A stretch of 64,000 nt of DNA, taken from Ascarosepion bandense (Eukaryota > Mollusca > Cephalopoda > Sepiida > Sepiidae). The stretch covers positions 653,501 to 717,500 of the forward strand of contig JBBBDQ010001124.1 of assembly GCA_037127315.1 (NCBI GenBank). Reading direction: 5' to 3'. The notes under the pieces are model-generated. The model was not told the origin of the DNA. It made no database searches and worked only from the letters and a program-made list of their open reading frames with translations. Shown here piece by piece: positions 30,481-41,206 of this stretch. Position numbers and translations under genes: made by a program. The first letter of the stretch is position 1. Each line of letters opens with the position of its first letter.

Positions 30481-31204
30481 TCATACATTGAGCACTGTTT
30501 TATTAACAGCTGAATAATATGACTGTACATATGTACACCTTCCTCATATGTATATTTATTAATTTACATCAATATATATTTATATATATATATATATATA
30601 TAGATATGGGGGGGGTGCAAACTGGGGTTTCTAGCCTTGGTTGGCAACCTGTCAAAGAGAAAAATTCTGAATTCAAACATGTCACACTGTTCACCATTTT
30701 TATTTTATTAATTCTTCCAGTAAGTGAGGCTACTTTTACACAAACCATCACAATTATAATAAAATCATCTGTGTACAACCAAGGGAGGTGACTTCAGCAT
30801 GCAGCCCCTTTGAAAAGTGCCTGAAAACCAGACCATGGGTAAACCCATATCTTGTTAGTTAAATTAGGTAGACAAACCATTTGGAAGCCATTGATGGTTG
30901 TCCTAGCACAAAGTTATGAATCATCATGGTTGTGGGTTTGTGCGTACTAGCCTTATTGAGACTGTTGATGCTACAAGTAAGAGCTGCTCAGCATAGCTGC
31001 ACTATAAACCACTGTTTGGTTCTGTGGGTGTTGAATAAATACTAATTTGCCTGAGCATGTGTCTACAACAGGGATTAACTAGCAATTCTAGCAGAAGGGC
31101 ATTAATCACCATAGCAGACGAGCATACTTAGAAATGAGGAGTCAATCATAAGTAGTTAATAATACAACCCACAATATTGAAGGCAAGAAGAAAGGTTGGG
31201 TTTC
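30481..31204. other. Unassigned; includes dispersed repeat R copy 2
   Basis: (TA)n at 30578-30600. 30855-31110 matches 27555-27790. No gene. Confidence 0.5.
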
Positions 31205-31838
31205 TTTGTTGGGCCAGAGAGTTTTTTTTTATCATCAAAATCCATCTTGCACATTTATTAATCTACCATTTATCTGTGCATTGAATACAGTTGCTATATC
31301 TGGCTGGGTGCTCCTGCTATTCATCTCGAGGTTCTTGATAAAATCCAAAGAAGGATCTGCAATTTTATCAGTCCTGACTTGGCACCTTGGCACCTTGGCT
31401 TCTGTTACTTTCTCACCCACATGACTTGGCTTCTTCTGTCATTTCTGTAAATATTTTCGTGGCAACTGCTCTGATGAGCTTTTGTTTCCTGGCACCCCAA
31501 CCACATGAATTTAATTGGGCTACTAGATTGGCATCTAGGTCCCACCCTTTTACTGCTGAATTAATAAAATATAAATGTCACTTCTACTCAAACAGCTTCT
31601 TTTCTTCCCCTTCCTGCCTGTGGAACTTCTTCTCATTCACTTGCTTCCCTGATAGCTACAATCTCCAAAAATATAAATGCAACACCAATTGCCATTTTCT
31701 ATCTTCTAAAATCCCACTAATATTTTATCCTTTCTTTAATACACTCTGTATTGGATCTTTTCTTTCACAGAAACCCTCTGTGCACCAGTGGTGGTTCCAC
31801 CTTTCTTGGAGTGAACTGATTAAAAACAAAAAAAAGAA
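31205..31838 (+). mobile_element. LINE-C copy 4
   Basis: HQNPSCTFINLPFICALN-type reading, then IQRRICNFISPDLA-like text, the ATRLASRSHPFT block, SFFSSPSCLWNFF and CFPDSYNLQ, ending in GTGAACTGATTAAAAAC. Several internal duplications and frameshifts. Confidence 0.8.
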
Positions 31839-31915
31839 GAAAAAATAAAAAACGTTTATCTTAGTTTTTTTTTTCTGAATGTCTGAGACCTGTTGCTTTT
31901 AATATTATAAAATGA

Positions 31916-32453
31916 CTAGCAGTATAGCCTGGCGTTGCTCGGGTGTAATGAAAGCTTTAAAACTAATCCATGGTCCTGGAGCTCAGACTCAGCCTGAAGA
32001 ATATTTGTGTGAAGTTTGGTGAGAATTGGATAAAAATTATGGATTTGTATACAGGCTGAGTCTGAGCTCCAGGACCATGGATTAGTTTATATATATATAT
32101 ATTATCAATTTTCTGCACTATTGTAAGAACTGCAACCTTGAAACTTCTGAATATCGATTCTTATGTCTTTGTATATGAGTGTATCAAATTTGATTAAAAT
32201 CGGACCACTCCTTCTATAACCCGAATTTTTCGATATTTATTGGGTGTACCTTGACACAAAACCTAGCTAAGAACACTCACAGACGCTTATAGTACAACTG
32301 TGTAAATTTTCAAGGAAATCGGTTCAGCTGTTTCGGAGTCTATAGGTAACAGACAGACAGACAGACAGACACACACACACAGAGAGAGTAAATTTTCAAG
32401 GAAATCGGTTCAGCTGTTTTGGAGTCTATAGGTAACAGACAGACAGACAGACA

Positions 32454-32510
<57 letters not shown>

Positions 32511-32564
32511 TCACCACACACACACACTCACACACACACACACTCACACACACACACACACACA

Positions 32565-32601
<37 letters not shown>

Positions 32602-32638
32602 ACTCACACACACACACACACACACTCACACACACACA

Positions 32639-32734
<96 letters not shown>

Positions 32735-32788
32735 CGCACACACGCTCACACGCACAGAGTTCCATTTATAAATAAGTTTAGATTTAGA
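31916..32788 (-). mobile_element. Helitron-like element, copy 5, with expanded (CA)n
   Basis: On minus: TC after A at 32788, hairpin-CTAG at 31916 before T. The subterminal (TG)n of the family has expanded into the (CA)n array at 32358-32755. A segment around 32283-32450 is duplicated (AAGGAAATCGGTTCAGCTG twice). A local inverted repeat at about 31963-32088 (CATGGTCCTGGAGCTCAGAC and its complement) is private to this copy. Confidence 0.85.
32358..32755. repeat. Large (CA)n array
   Basis: About 400 bp of CA units with periodic TCA interruptions and a leading (GACA)n. Frames across it give His-Thr or Val-Cys peptides of over 100 residues, which are artefacts. Confidence 0.97.
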
Positions 32789-32889
32789 TTTCTTCTTTAT
32801 TTTTGTTTTGCTTTCACTCAGTATCACAGATGCTGTACGGCCTAGCTTTTTTTTCGAGTATCTGTTACATAGCATTGTGAATAAAACTG

Positions 32890-33160
32890 CAAGTAAAACT
32901 TGTCTGTTTTCTTAAAAGGCATGAGTTCAATCTCTGGGTCAGGTAGAACAGATATATACATTGGTTCACTAGATAAATATAGCAACTTCATAAGGAGGAA
33001 TTGATGGTTATGAGCTCTGGTATGAAAGATAAAGAAATGAGACCAACATATGCCAATTTGGATCATATAAAGGGTTCTGTTTAAAGTTCTTGGAAGTATC
33101 AGGAATCTGAGAAAAGCTGGATGTTGAAGCGGCTGAAGTCTTGTGATAAAAACAACAAAG
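32890..33160 (+). mobile_element. SINE-S2, old copy
   Basis: CATGAGTTCAATCTCTGG (B-box region) and the later AAAGGGTTCTGTTTAAAGTTC block match the S2 body order (head, ...AAAGGGTTC..., GAAG-hairpin-GAAA-like). Strongly diverged. Confidence 0.5.
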
Positions 33161-33677
33161 AGAAAGTAATCAGTCAAAAAAAAAAGCCCTCAATAATATA
33201 ACAGTAAAAAGATCTTGTCTCAGAAAATAAGATAAAAAGAAAGATAAAAGATATAATGACCAAAATGTTAGGATAAAGAAAAAATTTCTTTTCGAAGCTA
33301 AGTCCATTCAAGATGTGAGCGTTTATGACTCTCCCCAATTTCTTGCTTTTTGTTGTTCTAAATGATTTTTGGCCTTTTACCATGCATCTTTGTCTCTTTT
33401 TTTACCATCCATTCACACAAACTTGTTAAGCAGTTTACTAATTGTTTTCTCTTGCTTCTCTTGCCTTCCAGGTGTTAAATTCTCTTTTTATTTGTTTCAT
33501 AAAATCCGTCTCTTTCTGATATTTGTTTCATAAGTCCAACAGTCTCTTTCTGATATAACTTTAAGACATGTTTGGTGATCGTGTTCTGCTTATAGTATTT
33601 TTATCAATGAACAAAAATTAAATGAAAGAATCAGTGTATCATATTAATAACACAAAGTAGAAATTCTAAAAAAACTT
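33161..33677. other. Unassigned; possible old LINE remnant
   Basis: 33395-33470 resembles a C/T-rich LINE 3' region, but the match is weak. Tandem CAGTCTCTTTCTGATAT words near 33510-33560. No gene. Confidence 0.35.
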
Positions 33678-33774
33678 CTTTTATGTATCATGTTCCTTCA
33701 GTATGTGAGTGATCAAGGCTCTCCACATCTTTCTATTATTTTGCAGTCTTAGCAATATTTGCTTTTTTTAAATT

Positions 33775-33935
33775 TTTTTTCATAATCATTTCACCCCAAG
33801 CAGTACTGCCACTATTGTGCGGGGGTTATATGAGAGAAGAGTGAAAGGAAAGAAGAAGAAGAGACTGAGGGGGCGTTGGAGAAAGGATAAGAAAAAGATG
33901 GAAATACTGGTGTGCAGGGCATTATGTTTGGGTTT
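33775..33935 (-). mobile_element. LINE-C 3' end, nested copy 5
   Basis: Short 3' UTR piece starting at ATAATCATTTCACCCCAAGC (plus view). First of three same-orientation LINE-C ends in a row. Confidence 0.7.
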
Positions 33936-34138
33936 TTTTATAAGCATTTTGCACCTAGCAAGGCATTTTACTGCCACTGTTTTGCAGAGGGTTACAAAGG
34001 AGGAAAGTTATGAGAAAGAGTGGCAGGTTATAGGGAGTGTCAGGCAATGGGTTAGAGAAGGATAAGAATACTGATGAAAGTGGAGTGAACGGAGAAAGGA
34101 GCATGAGAGAGAGGATGCAGGTTAGTGAGATATGAGAT
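33936..34138 (-). mobile_element. LINE-C 3' end, nested copy 6
   Basis: Begins at the T-run and TATAAGCATTTTGCACCTAG (plus view) and continues through the UTR to GTTAGTGAGATATGAGATG, then meets the next copy. Confidence 0.7.
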
Positions 34139-34545
34139 GACTTTCTTTTTTTTTATAATCATATCGTCCCAATCAAGGCAGTTTACTGCCACTGTTGTGA
34201 AGGGGTTTACATAGGAGGAGAGTTATGAGAAAGAGTAGCAGGTTATAGGGGTTGTTAGAAAGTGGGTAAGAGAAGGATGAGAATACTGATGAGAGTTGTG
34301 TGGACAGAGAAAGGAGCATGAGAGAGAGGATGCAGGTTAGTGAGACAGGAGATGAGTCTTGACTTTACATTTAAATTATTGGAGATTGTAGCTGTTGGGG
34401 AAGCAAGTAAATGGAAGGGAGTTCCACAGGCGGGAAGTGCGAGAAAAGAAGCTGCTGGAGTAGAATTTGCATTTACAATTTATTGGTTTAACAGTAAAAG
34501 GGTGGGACCTAGTTGCTAATCTTGTGGCTCGAGTAAAACCATATC
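34139..34545 (-). mobile_element. LINE-C 3' end, nested copy 7
   Basis: The longest of the three: minus reading TRATRLATRSHPFTVKPIN, then FSRTSRLWNSLPFTCFPNSY and the UTR. Ends in the T-run at 34144 (plus view). Confidence 0.8.
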
Positions 34546-35216
34546 TGTGAGTGTAGAGTGAGAAAGAAGAAGATCGAGATACGTTGAGGTGACGAGTAAA
34601 GGATAAGAGAATGATATGAATCAAGTATTTTTATTACCCACTGTTCTGTCATTCATTTACACAAGCTAATTAAGTAGGTTATTCAGAAGTTTCTTTTTGC
34701 TCATCTTACTTTCAATATCTCCTGTGAGTTTCAAATTTGCCAAACTTTCTTTCCTCATTGTGCATCCAAGAAATTTCAGTTGTCTCTTTTAGATTATTTT
34801 TTTTTTTCCATTTTTGTTTAAACTATTTTGTTGCACACATGTTCAGTCCATGGTATTCTCGGTTTCCTTTTCTAGAACAACATCTTTGTTGTCTCAAGTC
34901 TCCTCTTCATCTCTGAAGAAATTATCTAGAAGTATTGATATCGCAGTTCAACACACTTCCCTTTGTTTGTAAGGAAAATTTTTCTGCTTCCTTTGCTTAG
35001 ATTTAGCATTTGTCTTTGGATATCCACATCACACTCTCCATGTTCTGTTTAAAGACTTACCAGATAACTAACTTTCTGTGATCGCTTGATTTCAATGTCT
35101 CTGACTTGCACCTTGTGTTGTCCTTCACAGTAATGGCCATATAGTTCGTTTAAACACTGTGATAAAAATGACAAAGATGTGGCGAGTCCTGTAATGAGAA
35201 TTTATTATTATTTATA

Positions 35217-35491
35217 CAGGGTATCCCTAAAGTCTGGACATGTAGGCAAAAATATATATTTTCAAAAAATGAAATTTCCAACATTTTATTGAAATGGAAT
35301 ATTAACCTTTCAATATGATTTCTTTTTTATAATCATGTTGCCCCAATCAAGGCATTTTACTGCCACTGTTGAGCAGGGGGTTGCATAGGAAGAAAATTAT
35401 GAGAAAGAGAGACAGGTCAGAGTGGGTGTCAGGAAGAGGTTAGGAGAAGGATGAGAATACTGATGAGAGTTGAGTGGACGAAGAAAGGAGC

Positions 35492-35533
<42 letters not shown>

Positions 35534-36124
35534 ATGCAAGTTAGTGACATAGGAGATGACTATTGACTTTACATTTGAATTCTTAAAGATTGTAGCTGTC
35601 GGGAAAGCAAATAAATGGAAGGGAATTCCACAGGCGGGAAGTGCGAGAAAAGAAGCTGCTGTTGTAGAATTTGTGTAGCAGAATTTGCGTTTGCAATTTA
35701 TTTGTTTCACAGGGTGGGACCTAGTTACTAATCTTGTAGCACGAGCAAATTCATGTGTGGGGGTACCATTGAGCGAAGTTCATCTGAGCAGAAGCATGAG
35801 ATATAACGAAAGTATTTGTAGAAAATTCCATTATTTGTGATGCAAAGTTTGATGCGCTTTGCAAGATTCAAATGAACTTGATGCAATAACTCCACATTGC
35901 TGTCAATTTTAGCACATTCACTCTTTATGTGTTTAATCAAGTGTGTAGCATGTAATCAAGTGTGTAGCATGTGTGATTTTCATTGGGTACACCTTCTTCT
36001 TTAGCATACTCCTAAAAAAATAAGTCAATTTTTTCTTTTGACAAAATCGTGTTTAATTAGTGGAGGTAAAAGAAAAACATAGTTAATGAGATTTTGTGTC
36101 TGTTCCAACTTTAGGGACGCCCTT
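35217..36124 (-). mobile_element. mariner/Tc1-like element with nested LINE-C
   Basis: Termini CAGGGTATCCCTAAAGTCTGG (35217) and, on the other strand, AAGGGCGTCCCTAAAGTTGG (36124) are inverted and each bordered by TA. The minus frame 35940-35800 reads MIKHIKSECAKIDSNVELL and LAKRIKLCITNNG, the C-terminal tail of a transposase; the catalytic domain is lost. The interior is interrupted by the LINE-C end 35318-35800. Confidence 0.75.
35318..35800 (-). mobile_element. LINE-C copy 8 nested in mariner-like element
   Basis: Minus reading of the LARATRLVTRSHPVKQ-like region (frameshifted), FLALPACGIPFHLFAF (shifted SRLWNSLP block), then the UTR with (GA)n at 35498-35531 and the T-run at 35322 (plus view). 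Confidence 0.75.
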
Positions 36125-36214
36125 TATAGAAGAAACATGTGAGCAATAACTGAGCAGTACTGAAAAAAGAAAAACTAGATAACCATAGATATGACAATGG
36201 AACAAGAACAGAAC

Positions 36215-36362
36215 AGTTTACCCTTTGGTTAAATAAAGGGTTCAGTTCAGAACTCTTTGTAGGTTACCCAGATTGATTTACACCTGAAGGTCAGAGGGAA
36301 CAATGGCTGAAATGTGATAACAAAAACAAAGATCAGGACAATAGTCCAAATATAAATAGTGT
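36215..36362 (+). mobile_element. SINE-S2, 3' half
   Basis: AAAGGGTTCAGTTCAGAAC..., CACCTGAAGGTCAGAGGGAA, GGCTGAAATG and the end GGACAATAGTCCAAATA. The tRNA-like head is missing. Confidence 0.6.
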
Positions 36363-36394
36363 GAAGATCAGGCAGCTGGTCTAAAAGAATCATT

Positions 36395-36562
36395 ATATAA
36401 AATTTTACTTTTATATAAAATTTTATATAAAAGTAAAATTTTATATAAAATTTTATATAAAAGTAAAATTTTATATAAAATTTTATATAAAATTTTATAT
36501 AAAAGTAAAATTTTATATAAAATTTTATATAAAATTTTATATAAAATTTTACTTTTATATAC
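36395..36562. repeat. Self-complementary tandem array
   Basis: ATATAAAATTTTATAT and AAAAGTAAAATTTTA units in alternating phase; nearly every unit is its own reverse complement, so the segment can fold into many alternative hairpins. Confidence 0.9.
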
Positions 36563-37515
36563 AGTCCACTAAAAAATGTATAATTTTAAGAAAAAAAACT
36601 TGTCTTTTGTAGTTTTCAAACTTTTGCCTATAGAGTACCATAAAGGATGTGTACTGCATAAAATTAACAATATTGGTGACCATTAGGCGAGAAATTGAAA
36701 ATGCATGTGCACTGAATACTTTAGACAACATTGCCCTAGCACTAGTTTGCCATTCTAGTAAATGTCTAGATGCTAAAGGCCACCGTTTTGAACATGTCTT
36801 GTACTTGTAGTCTCGAAAAGTAACTTGTTTTCATCTTGTGAGATCTGAATAAATTTAGTATTACAATAGCTGTACAAGTTTTTCCTTTTCTCAAGTGTGT
36901 ATACATTTTCTTTGCGGACTCTGTATAATGAAAATGCACATTTGTTTTTAAGAATAAAAAAATAGCCATCAAATTTCCACTGACTGAATATAATACTTTT
37001 CCCACATTGGACAATTTCTTATCGTCTCTCTTTATTCAGAAACATTTTCGGCACGCATTCTTTAATGTAATCTAAAACAGATGAGGCCCAAGTAAAAGGA
37101 ATAATAGTCAAGGATATTTTTATTATCCAGCAACTGTAAAAACTAATTATTCACCCAACTGAAGATATATTTCAAAGTGTTTTTTGAGCATGGCAGATTT
37201 CAGCTTTAAATTGCCAGGGTCAAATAAATAACTATATTAGTTGATAAAATATGAATGGTAATGGCTGAATTGACTGTCATCTATTTGTGTTTTTTCTGCT
37301 TAGCTATTATGGCTGAGTTTTATGTGAGCAGAATGAGAAACCATTAATGACTTGAATACACTTTTCTTATCAACTTAAACAACTGTTCCAGAAAAGTGCC
37401 TCAAATCACGAGTTCAAATGAGTTCCAAAGGCCAAACATGTTAAGAGCTACGACCACAAATGAAACTAATTGCATTTCAAGAACTTCATTTCTGCATTTC
37501 ACAAATTAAGTTTGC
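36563..37515. other. Unassigned region
   Basis: No gene or element end recognised. The minus frame 37014-36766 (82 residues) has no features I know. Confidence 0.5.
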
Positions 37516-37803
37516 ATATTATTAGAGTGATTAAGAACCTATATTAGCAGCAGATTGCCTGCATATAGGTTGGAAATGAATTTCCTGGCTTTAAATAACC
37601 TGCCAAAGGTTGATAAGCCATAAAAATTAAATGGCTCAATCAAGAAATTTATAAAGCATTTTTAGTAAAATAAATTGAACTCCCCTGTAGTAAAAGTAAA
37701 CTTTGTAATAAATCTTAGAGGAATTTTAATCGGTAACAAATTCAGCAGATATACAAAATAGAATGGGGTGTTAGACAAGGATGTGTCTTCTCACCAGATC
37801 TAT
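37516..37803 (+). mobile_element. LINE-A copy 8, RT middle with 165-bp insert
   Basis: RVIKNLY stop QQIACI, then the insert (37566-37730), then GNKFSRYTK stop [14 protein letters not shown]. It ends at the SINE-D junction at 37804. Very similar to the copy at 39775-40063, including the same in-frame stop, so the two share a recent source. Confidence 0.8.
37566..37730 (+). repeat. 165-bp insert in LINE-A (copy 8)
   Basis: Begins TAGGTTGGAAATGAATTTCC and ends GAATTTTAAT. Same junctions as in 39826-39990. Related free sequence at about 52356-52420 and 62971-63020. Confidence 0.75.
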
Positions 37804-38058
37804 TCATGTCTTTAAAGAGACATGACTGACTGGGCAGAAGATTATCCTGCAGTAGATTACCATTGCTTTCTGTGGTAGACTGGTTGCCAACCAAGGCTAT
37901 AGAACCTAATCTGTCCTATTATTTAGCTGGAGGGAAGAGATTAATACCTTTCCCAATGAAATTTGTGCACAACTGAATGCAAGGAATTCAACTGGAATTT
38001 GAACTCGGCTCCCTGATTTGCCATTCCAAATCGATATCCACTGCACCACAATGCACAT
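37804..38058 (-). mobile_element. SINE-D copy, 3'-truncated
   Basis: Head and body on minus down to the AGTCATGTCTCTTTAAAGACATG palindrome-like step, then abrupt contact with LINE-A. The last ~40 bp (GCGTGTATCACG...) are missing. Confidence 0.8.
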
Positions 38059-38442
38059 CTATTATTAATAACTATTCTTATTAATTTATGAATGTCATAC
38101 AAGATGTGGGTGACTAAATGGTTAAAAATATGGGAAATGAAATTGATTAGCCTAGTTCAACTTCCATTTCATGCCTTTGGGGAAGGCACAACCCCATCTC
38201 TTCTCCCTTTAGCTATGGGTAAAATAGTAGGGCTGACTGTGTTCATTGGCAATGGTGGGAAAATCAGTCTAAGAGAACAACAGTTCTAAATTCAAGCTTC
38301 CTGACGACACATTATGAGTTCACATAGCAGGAGTATTAACTTCCATGTCTTGGAGATCTTGGAAAAGACTTGAGTTCTGAAACAGAACACATAATTTGAT
38401 CCCCAGGGTGAAGGGTATGTTTCTCATGAAGGCTGATATAGA
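38059..38442. other. Unassigned; small SINE body fragment
   Basis: 38185-38235 (CTCCCTTTAGCTATGGGTAAAAT) matches the SINE body. Nothing else. Confidence 0.4.
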
Positions 38443-39172
38443 TCTAAACTTATTTATAAATGGAACTTTGTCTGTGTGTGTGTGTGTGTATGCATGTGAG
38501 TGTTTGTTACCTATAGACTCCGAAACGGCTGAACTGATTTTCTTGAAAATTTACACAGTTGTACTATAAGTGTCTGTGAGTGGTCTTAGCTAGGTTTTGT
38601 GTTGAGGTACCCCCAATAAATATCGAAAACCAATAATAAAATAAATCGGGTTATAGAAGGAGTGGTCCGATTTTAATCAAATTTGATACACTCATAGACA
38701 AAGACATAGGAAACGATATTCAGAAGTTTCAAGGTTGCAGTTTTTACAATAGTGCAGAAAATTGATAATATATATATATAAAAGGCAAGATGTTTGTGTG
38801 TGTGTGTCTGTTTATCTGCCTGTATGTCTGTATTTTTTTCAGCCCTTTTATTTTAGTTTTTGCTTCAGGTTTGGCTCTAAGTAGGTATAATTGTAATTCT
38901 TAGTCTCAGCCATGATACCATTTTCTCAGAGGACTTATTTAGCCTTCAAAATTCAGTTTATGAGGAAAAAAACTCATTTGATATCAATACCAGAAAATCA
39001 AAATTTGACTTACATCCATTCATTTTTCTTTCAGTCTACAGTTTCACTTTAACTGGAAATAACTATTGCTTTTTAGTTGTTCGTGTCAACGTCCAAAGAG
39101 TCTGAGCTCCAGAACCATGGATTAGTTTTAAAGCTTTCATTGCACCCGAGCAATGCCGGGCTATAGTGCTAG
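38443..39172 (+). mobile_element. Helitron-like element, copy 6, complete
   Basis: 730 bp. TCTAAACTTATTTATAAATG after A; (TG)n; AAATCGATAA-type palindromic steps; (TA)n; AAAAGGCAAGATG; and the 3' hairpin CCCGAGCAATGCCGGG followed by CTATAGTGCTAG before T. No Rep/Hel coding. Full-length reference copy together with 47629-48337. Confidence 0.88.
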
Positions 39173-39394
39173 TGTAAAAATAGTTAAAATTTTCTTAAAT
39201 TATAACCACAGTATTTCTTTTTTTTACTTGTTTTTTGTTTCCTTCTATAGTTGCCATCTTTTATTACAATACTCGAGTTGTTTTTATATTTTATGATGAT
39301 TAAGTAAATACGACGCAGAAGAAATGAAGGCAAAAGTCAATAAATGTTCCTGCAATAAGACAAAATGTCAAAAGGACAAATTTGCTACAGACAA
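39173..39394. other. Unassigned AT-rich spacer
   Basis: Nothing recognisable. Confidence 0.5.
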
Positions 39395-40932
39395 AATTAC
39401 AGAACTACAACAGCAGTAATATCCCAGAAGACCCAAGCAAATTGATTTTCAAAGAACTGCCTAAGAAACCAGGTGCAAATGAATGTGAACTCCACCAAAA
39501 AATCAGCTAAATGAATCACATAACAAAACTCACTATCCAAATTCTGATGTATAGAGCATGCAGTAGAATCAGGTCAGAGAATACGACAAGAACAGTGTGG
39601 TTTCATCAAGGACATTGAACAAGGAACGCAATATTTATGGTCAAAATGTTATCAGAAAGAGCAATACAAATGCAGACGAACAAGTACCTGTGTTTCATAG
39701 ACTATGCAAAGGCGTTTGACAAATTATGCCACAAAGACTTGATAGAAATGCTCGGCAACTTGGACATATTCGGTAAGGATATTAGAGCGATTAAGAACCT
39801 ATATTAGCAGCAGGTTGCCTGCATATAGGTTGGAAATGAATTTCCTGGCTTTAAATAACCTGCCAAAGGTTGATAAGCCATAAAAACCAAATGGCTCAAT
39901 CAAGAAATTTATAAAGCGTTTTTAATAAAATAAATTGAACTCCCCTGTGGTAAAAGTAAACTTTGCAATAAATCTTAGAGGAAGTTTAATCGGTAACAAA
40001 TTCAGCAGATATACAAAATAGAATGGGGTGTTAGACAAGGATGTGTCTTCTCACCAGATCTATTCAACCGATACAGTGAGGCAATTCTGAGAGAACTAGA
40101 AGTCCTGCCAGGATTTGTTATTGGTGGCTACAATTTGAACAATATAAGATACGCAGATGATACAGTGCCGATAGCAGACATGGAAAGGAAACTACAAGAC
40201 ATCCAACAGAAGATAGCTAAAGAAAGCAAAAAAAAAAAAAAGATTAGACATAAACTATAAGAAAACTGAATACTTGATTAAAAATGAGGAGCCCAAAATG
40301 CCAACTACAATTTGGGGATACTGAAATTGAGCAGGTAAAGAAATTTCAGTACCTTTGAAGCATTGTGACAGAGGATGGAAAGTGTGACACTGAGATCCAA
40401 TGGTGTGCATTTCAAGGGCTGAGTAAACTATTGAGAGACAGAAAGATTTTATTGGAAACAAAGAAAAGATTACTCGACCGTTATTTGATATCTGTCCTTC
40501 TTTATGACAGCAAATGCTGGAAAATTTCCTCAAGGATGAAGGAGAGACTTGAAAAAACAGAAATATAGTTCTACAGAAGGATACTGAGGATAACATGGAC
40601 CAAACGTGTGAGCAACAACAAGGTTTTGGAGAGGATGCAAATGAAAAGGAAACTTATGCTTAGCATAAAGAGGAAGAGACAGCTGCAGTTTCTTGGACAC
40701 ATAATGAGGAAGAAGGGCTTGGAGAATCTAATACTCACAGGATGGCAAGAAGGAAAGAGAGAGAGGGAAAGTACTATGAGACATATTTGATGGGTTTGAG
40801 CAAGTGGATGGCAAGACAGAGTTTGGGAGAGATATCAAGAGGAGAAATGTTAAGAATTACAAGAGATAGGAGGAAGTGGAGGTCCATGATCACCTACGTA
40901 CGGAAGGAACATGACATGTAAAGAAGAAGTCA
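39395..40932 (+). mobile_element. LINE-A copy 7, longest RT copy
   Basis: Covers most of the reverse transcriptase. EQCGFIKDIEQGTQ at about 39592, then CFIDYAKAFD (39691-39720; first catalytic Asp motif), HKDLIEMLGNLDIFGKDIR, the 165-bp insert, [23 protein letters not shown] (about 40138-40167; second and third catalytic Asp), YLISV and ECWTIS-like blocks, and the C-terminal RKRQLQFLGHIMRKKGLENL, ending TAA before AAGAAG at about 40920. At least five frameshifts or stops. Dead but the best template for the family in this window. Confidence 0.88.
39826..39990 (+). repeat. 165-bp insert in LINE-A (copy 7)
   Basis: Lies between the codons for VACI and GNKF; LINE-A copy 5 has no insert here. Not flanked by an obvious target duplication and without GT-AG that would restore the frame. 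Confidence 0.75.
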
Positions 40933-41206
40933 AAAAGACAGTTTTCCTATGACACCACTTTTTTTGACCTGCCTTCATTCTTTCGCAAGGTTTATTGTTT
41001 TGAAAAGCAATTATTAGAATTGAAATAAAACCTAAACATATGACAAAAGTGAATGTATACTTTTTTCTCTTCTTGAGAATTTACAACCAAAAATATTAAT
41101 TCATTTATTAAATTGTTTATTTACAAAAATAATTTTATATTTACAACATTCTAAAAACTAATACAATTAGAACTAATGCAATCCAATCTTATCATTTATC
41201 AATTCA
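40933..41206. other. Unassigned AT-rich spacer
   Basis: Nothing recognisable. Confidence 0.5.

Larger units (their letters stand above)
33678..35150 (-). mobile_element. LINE-A copy 6, split by three LINE-C insertions
   Basis: 33678-33755 is the LINE-A 3' end (GTGATCAAGGCTCTCCACAT). The rest (34640-35150) continues the same element: CHEFQLSLF-like text, RRKPRIPWTEHV, SSEMKRRLETTK and the RDIEIKRSQ region. The 33775-34545 interval between them consists of LINE-C ends. An old, frameshifted copy. Confidence 0.65.

Noticed and set aside
32419..32875. Frames of over 100 residues rich in His-Thr (plus) or Val-Cys (minus)
   Set aside because: Translation of the (CA)n array inside the Helitron-like element.
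34060..34300. ACTGATGAG words in LINE-C 3' UTRs (also 35460, 54395) as hammerhead boxes
   Set aside because: No GAAA box or helix II partner at the proper distance; the word is simply part of the UTR.
39826..39990. Intron inside LINE-A
   Set aside because: GT and AG can be picked, but removal does not restore the reading frame, and an RNA-copied element should lose an intron.
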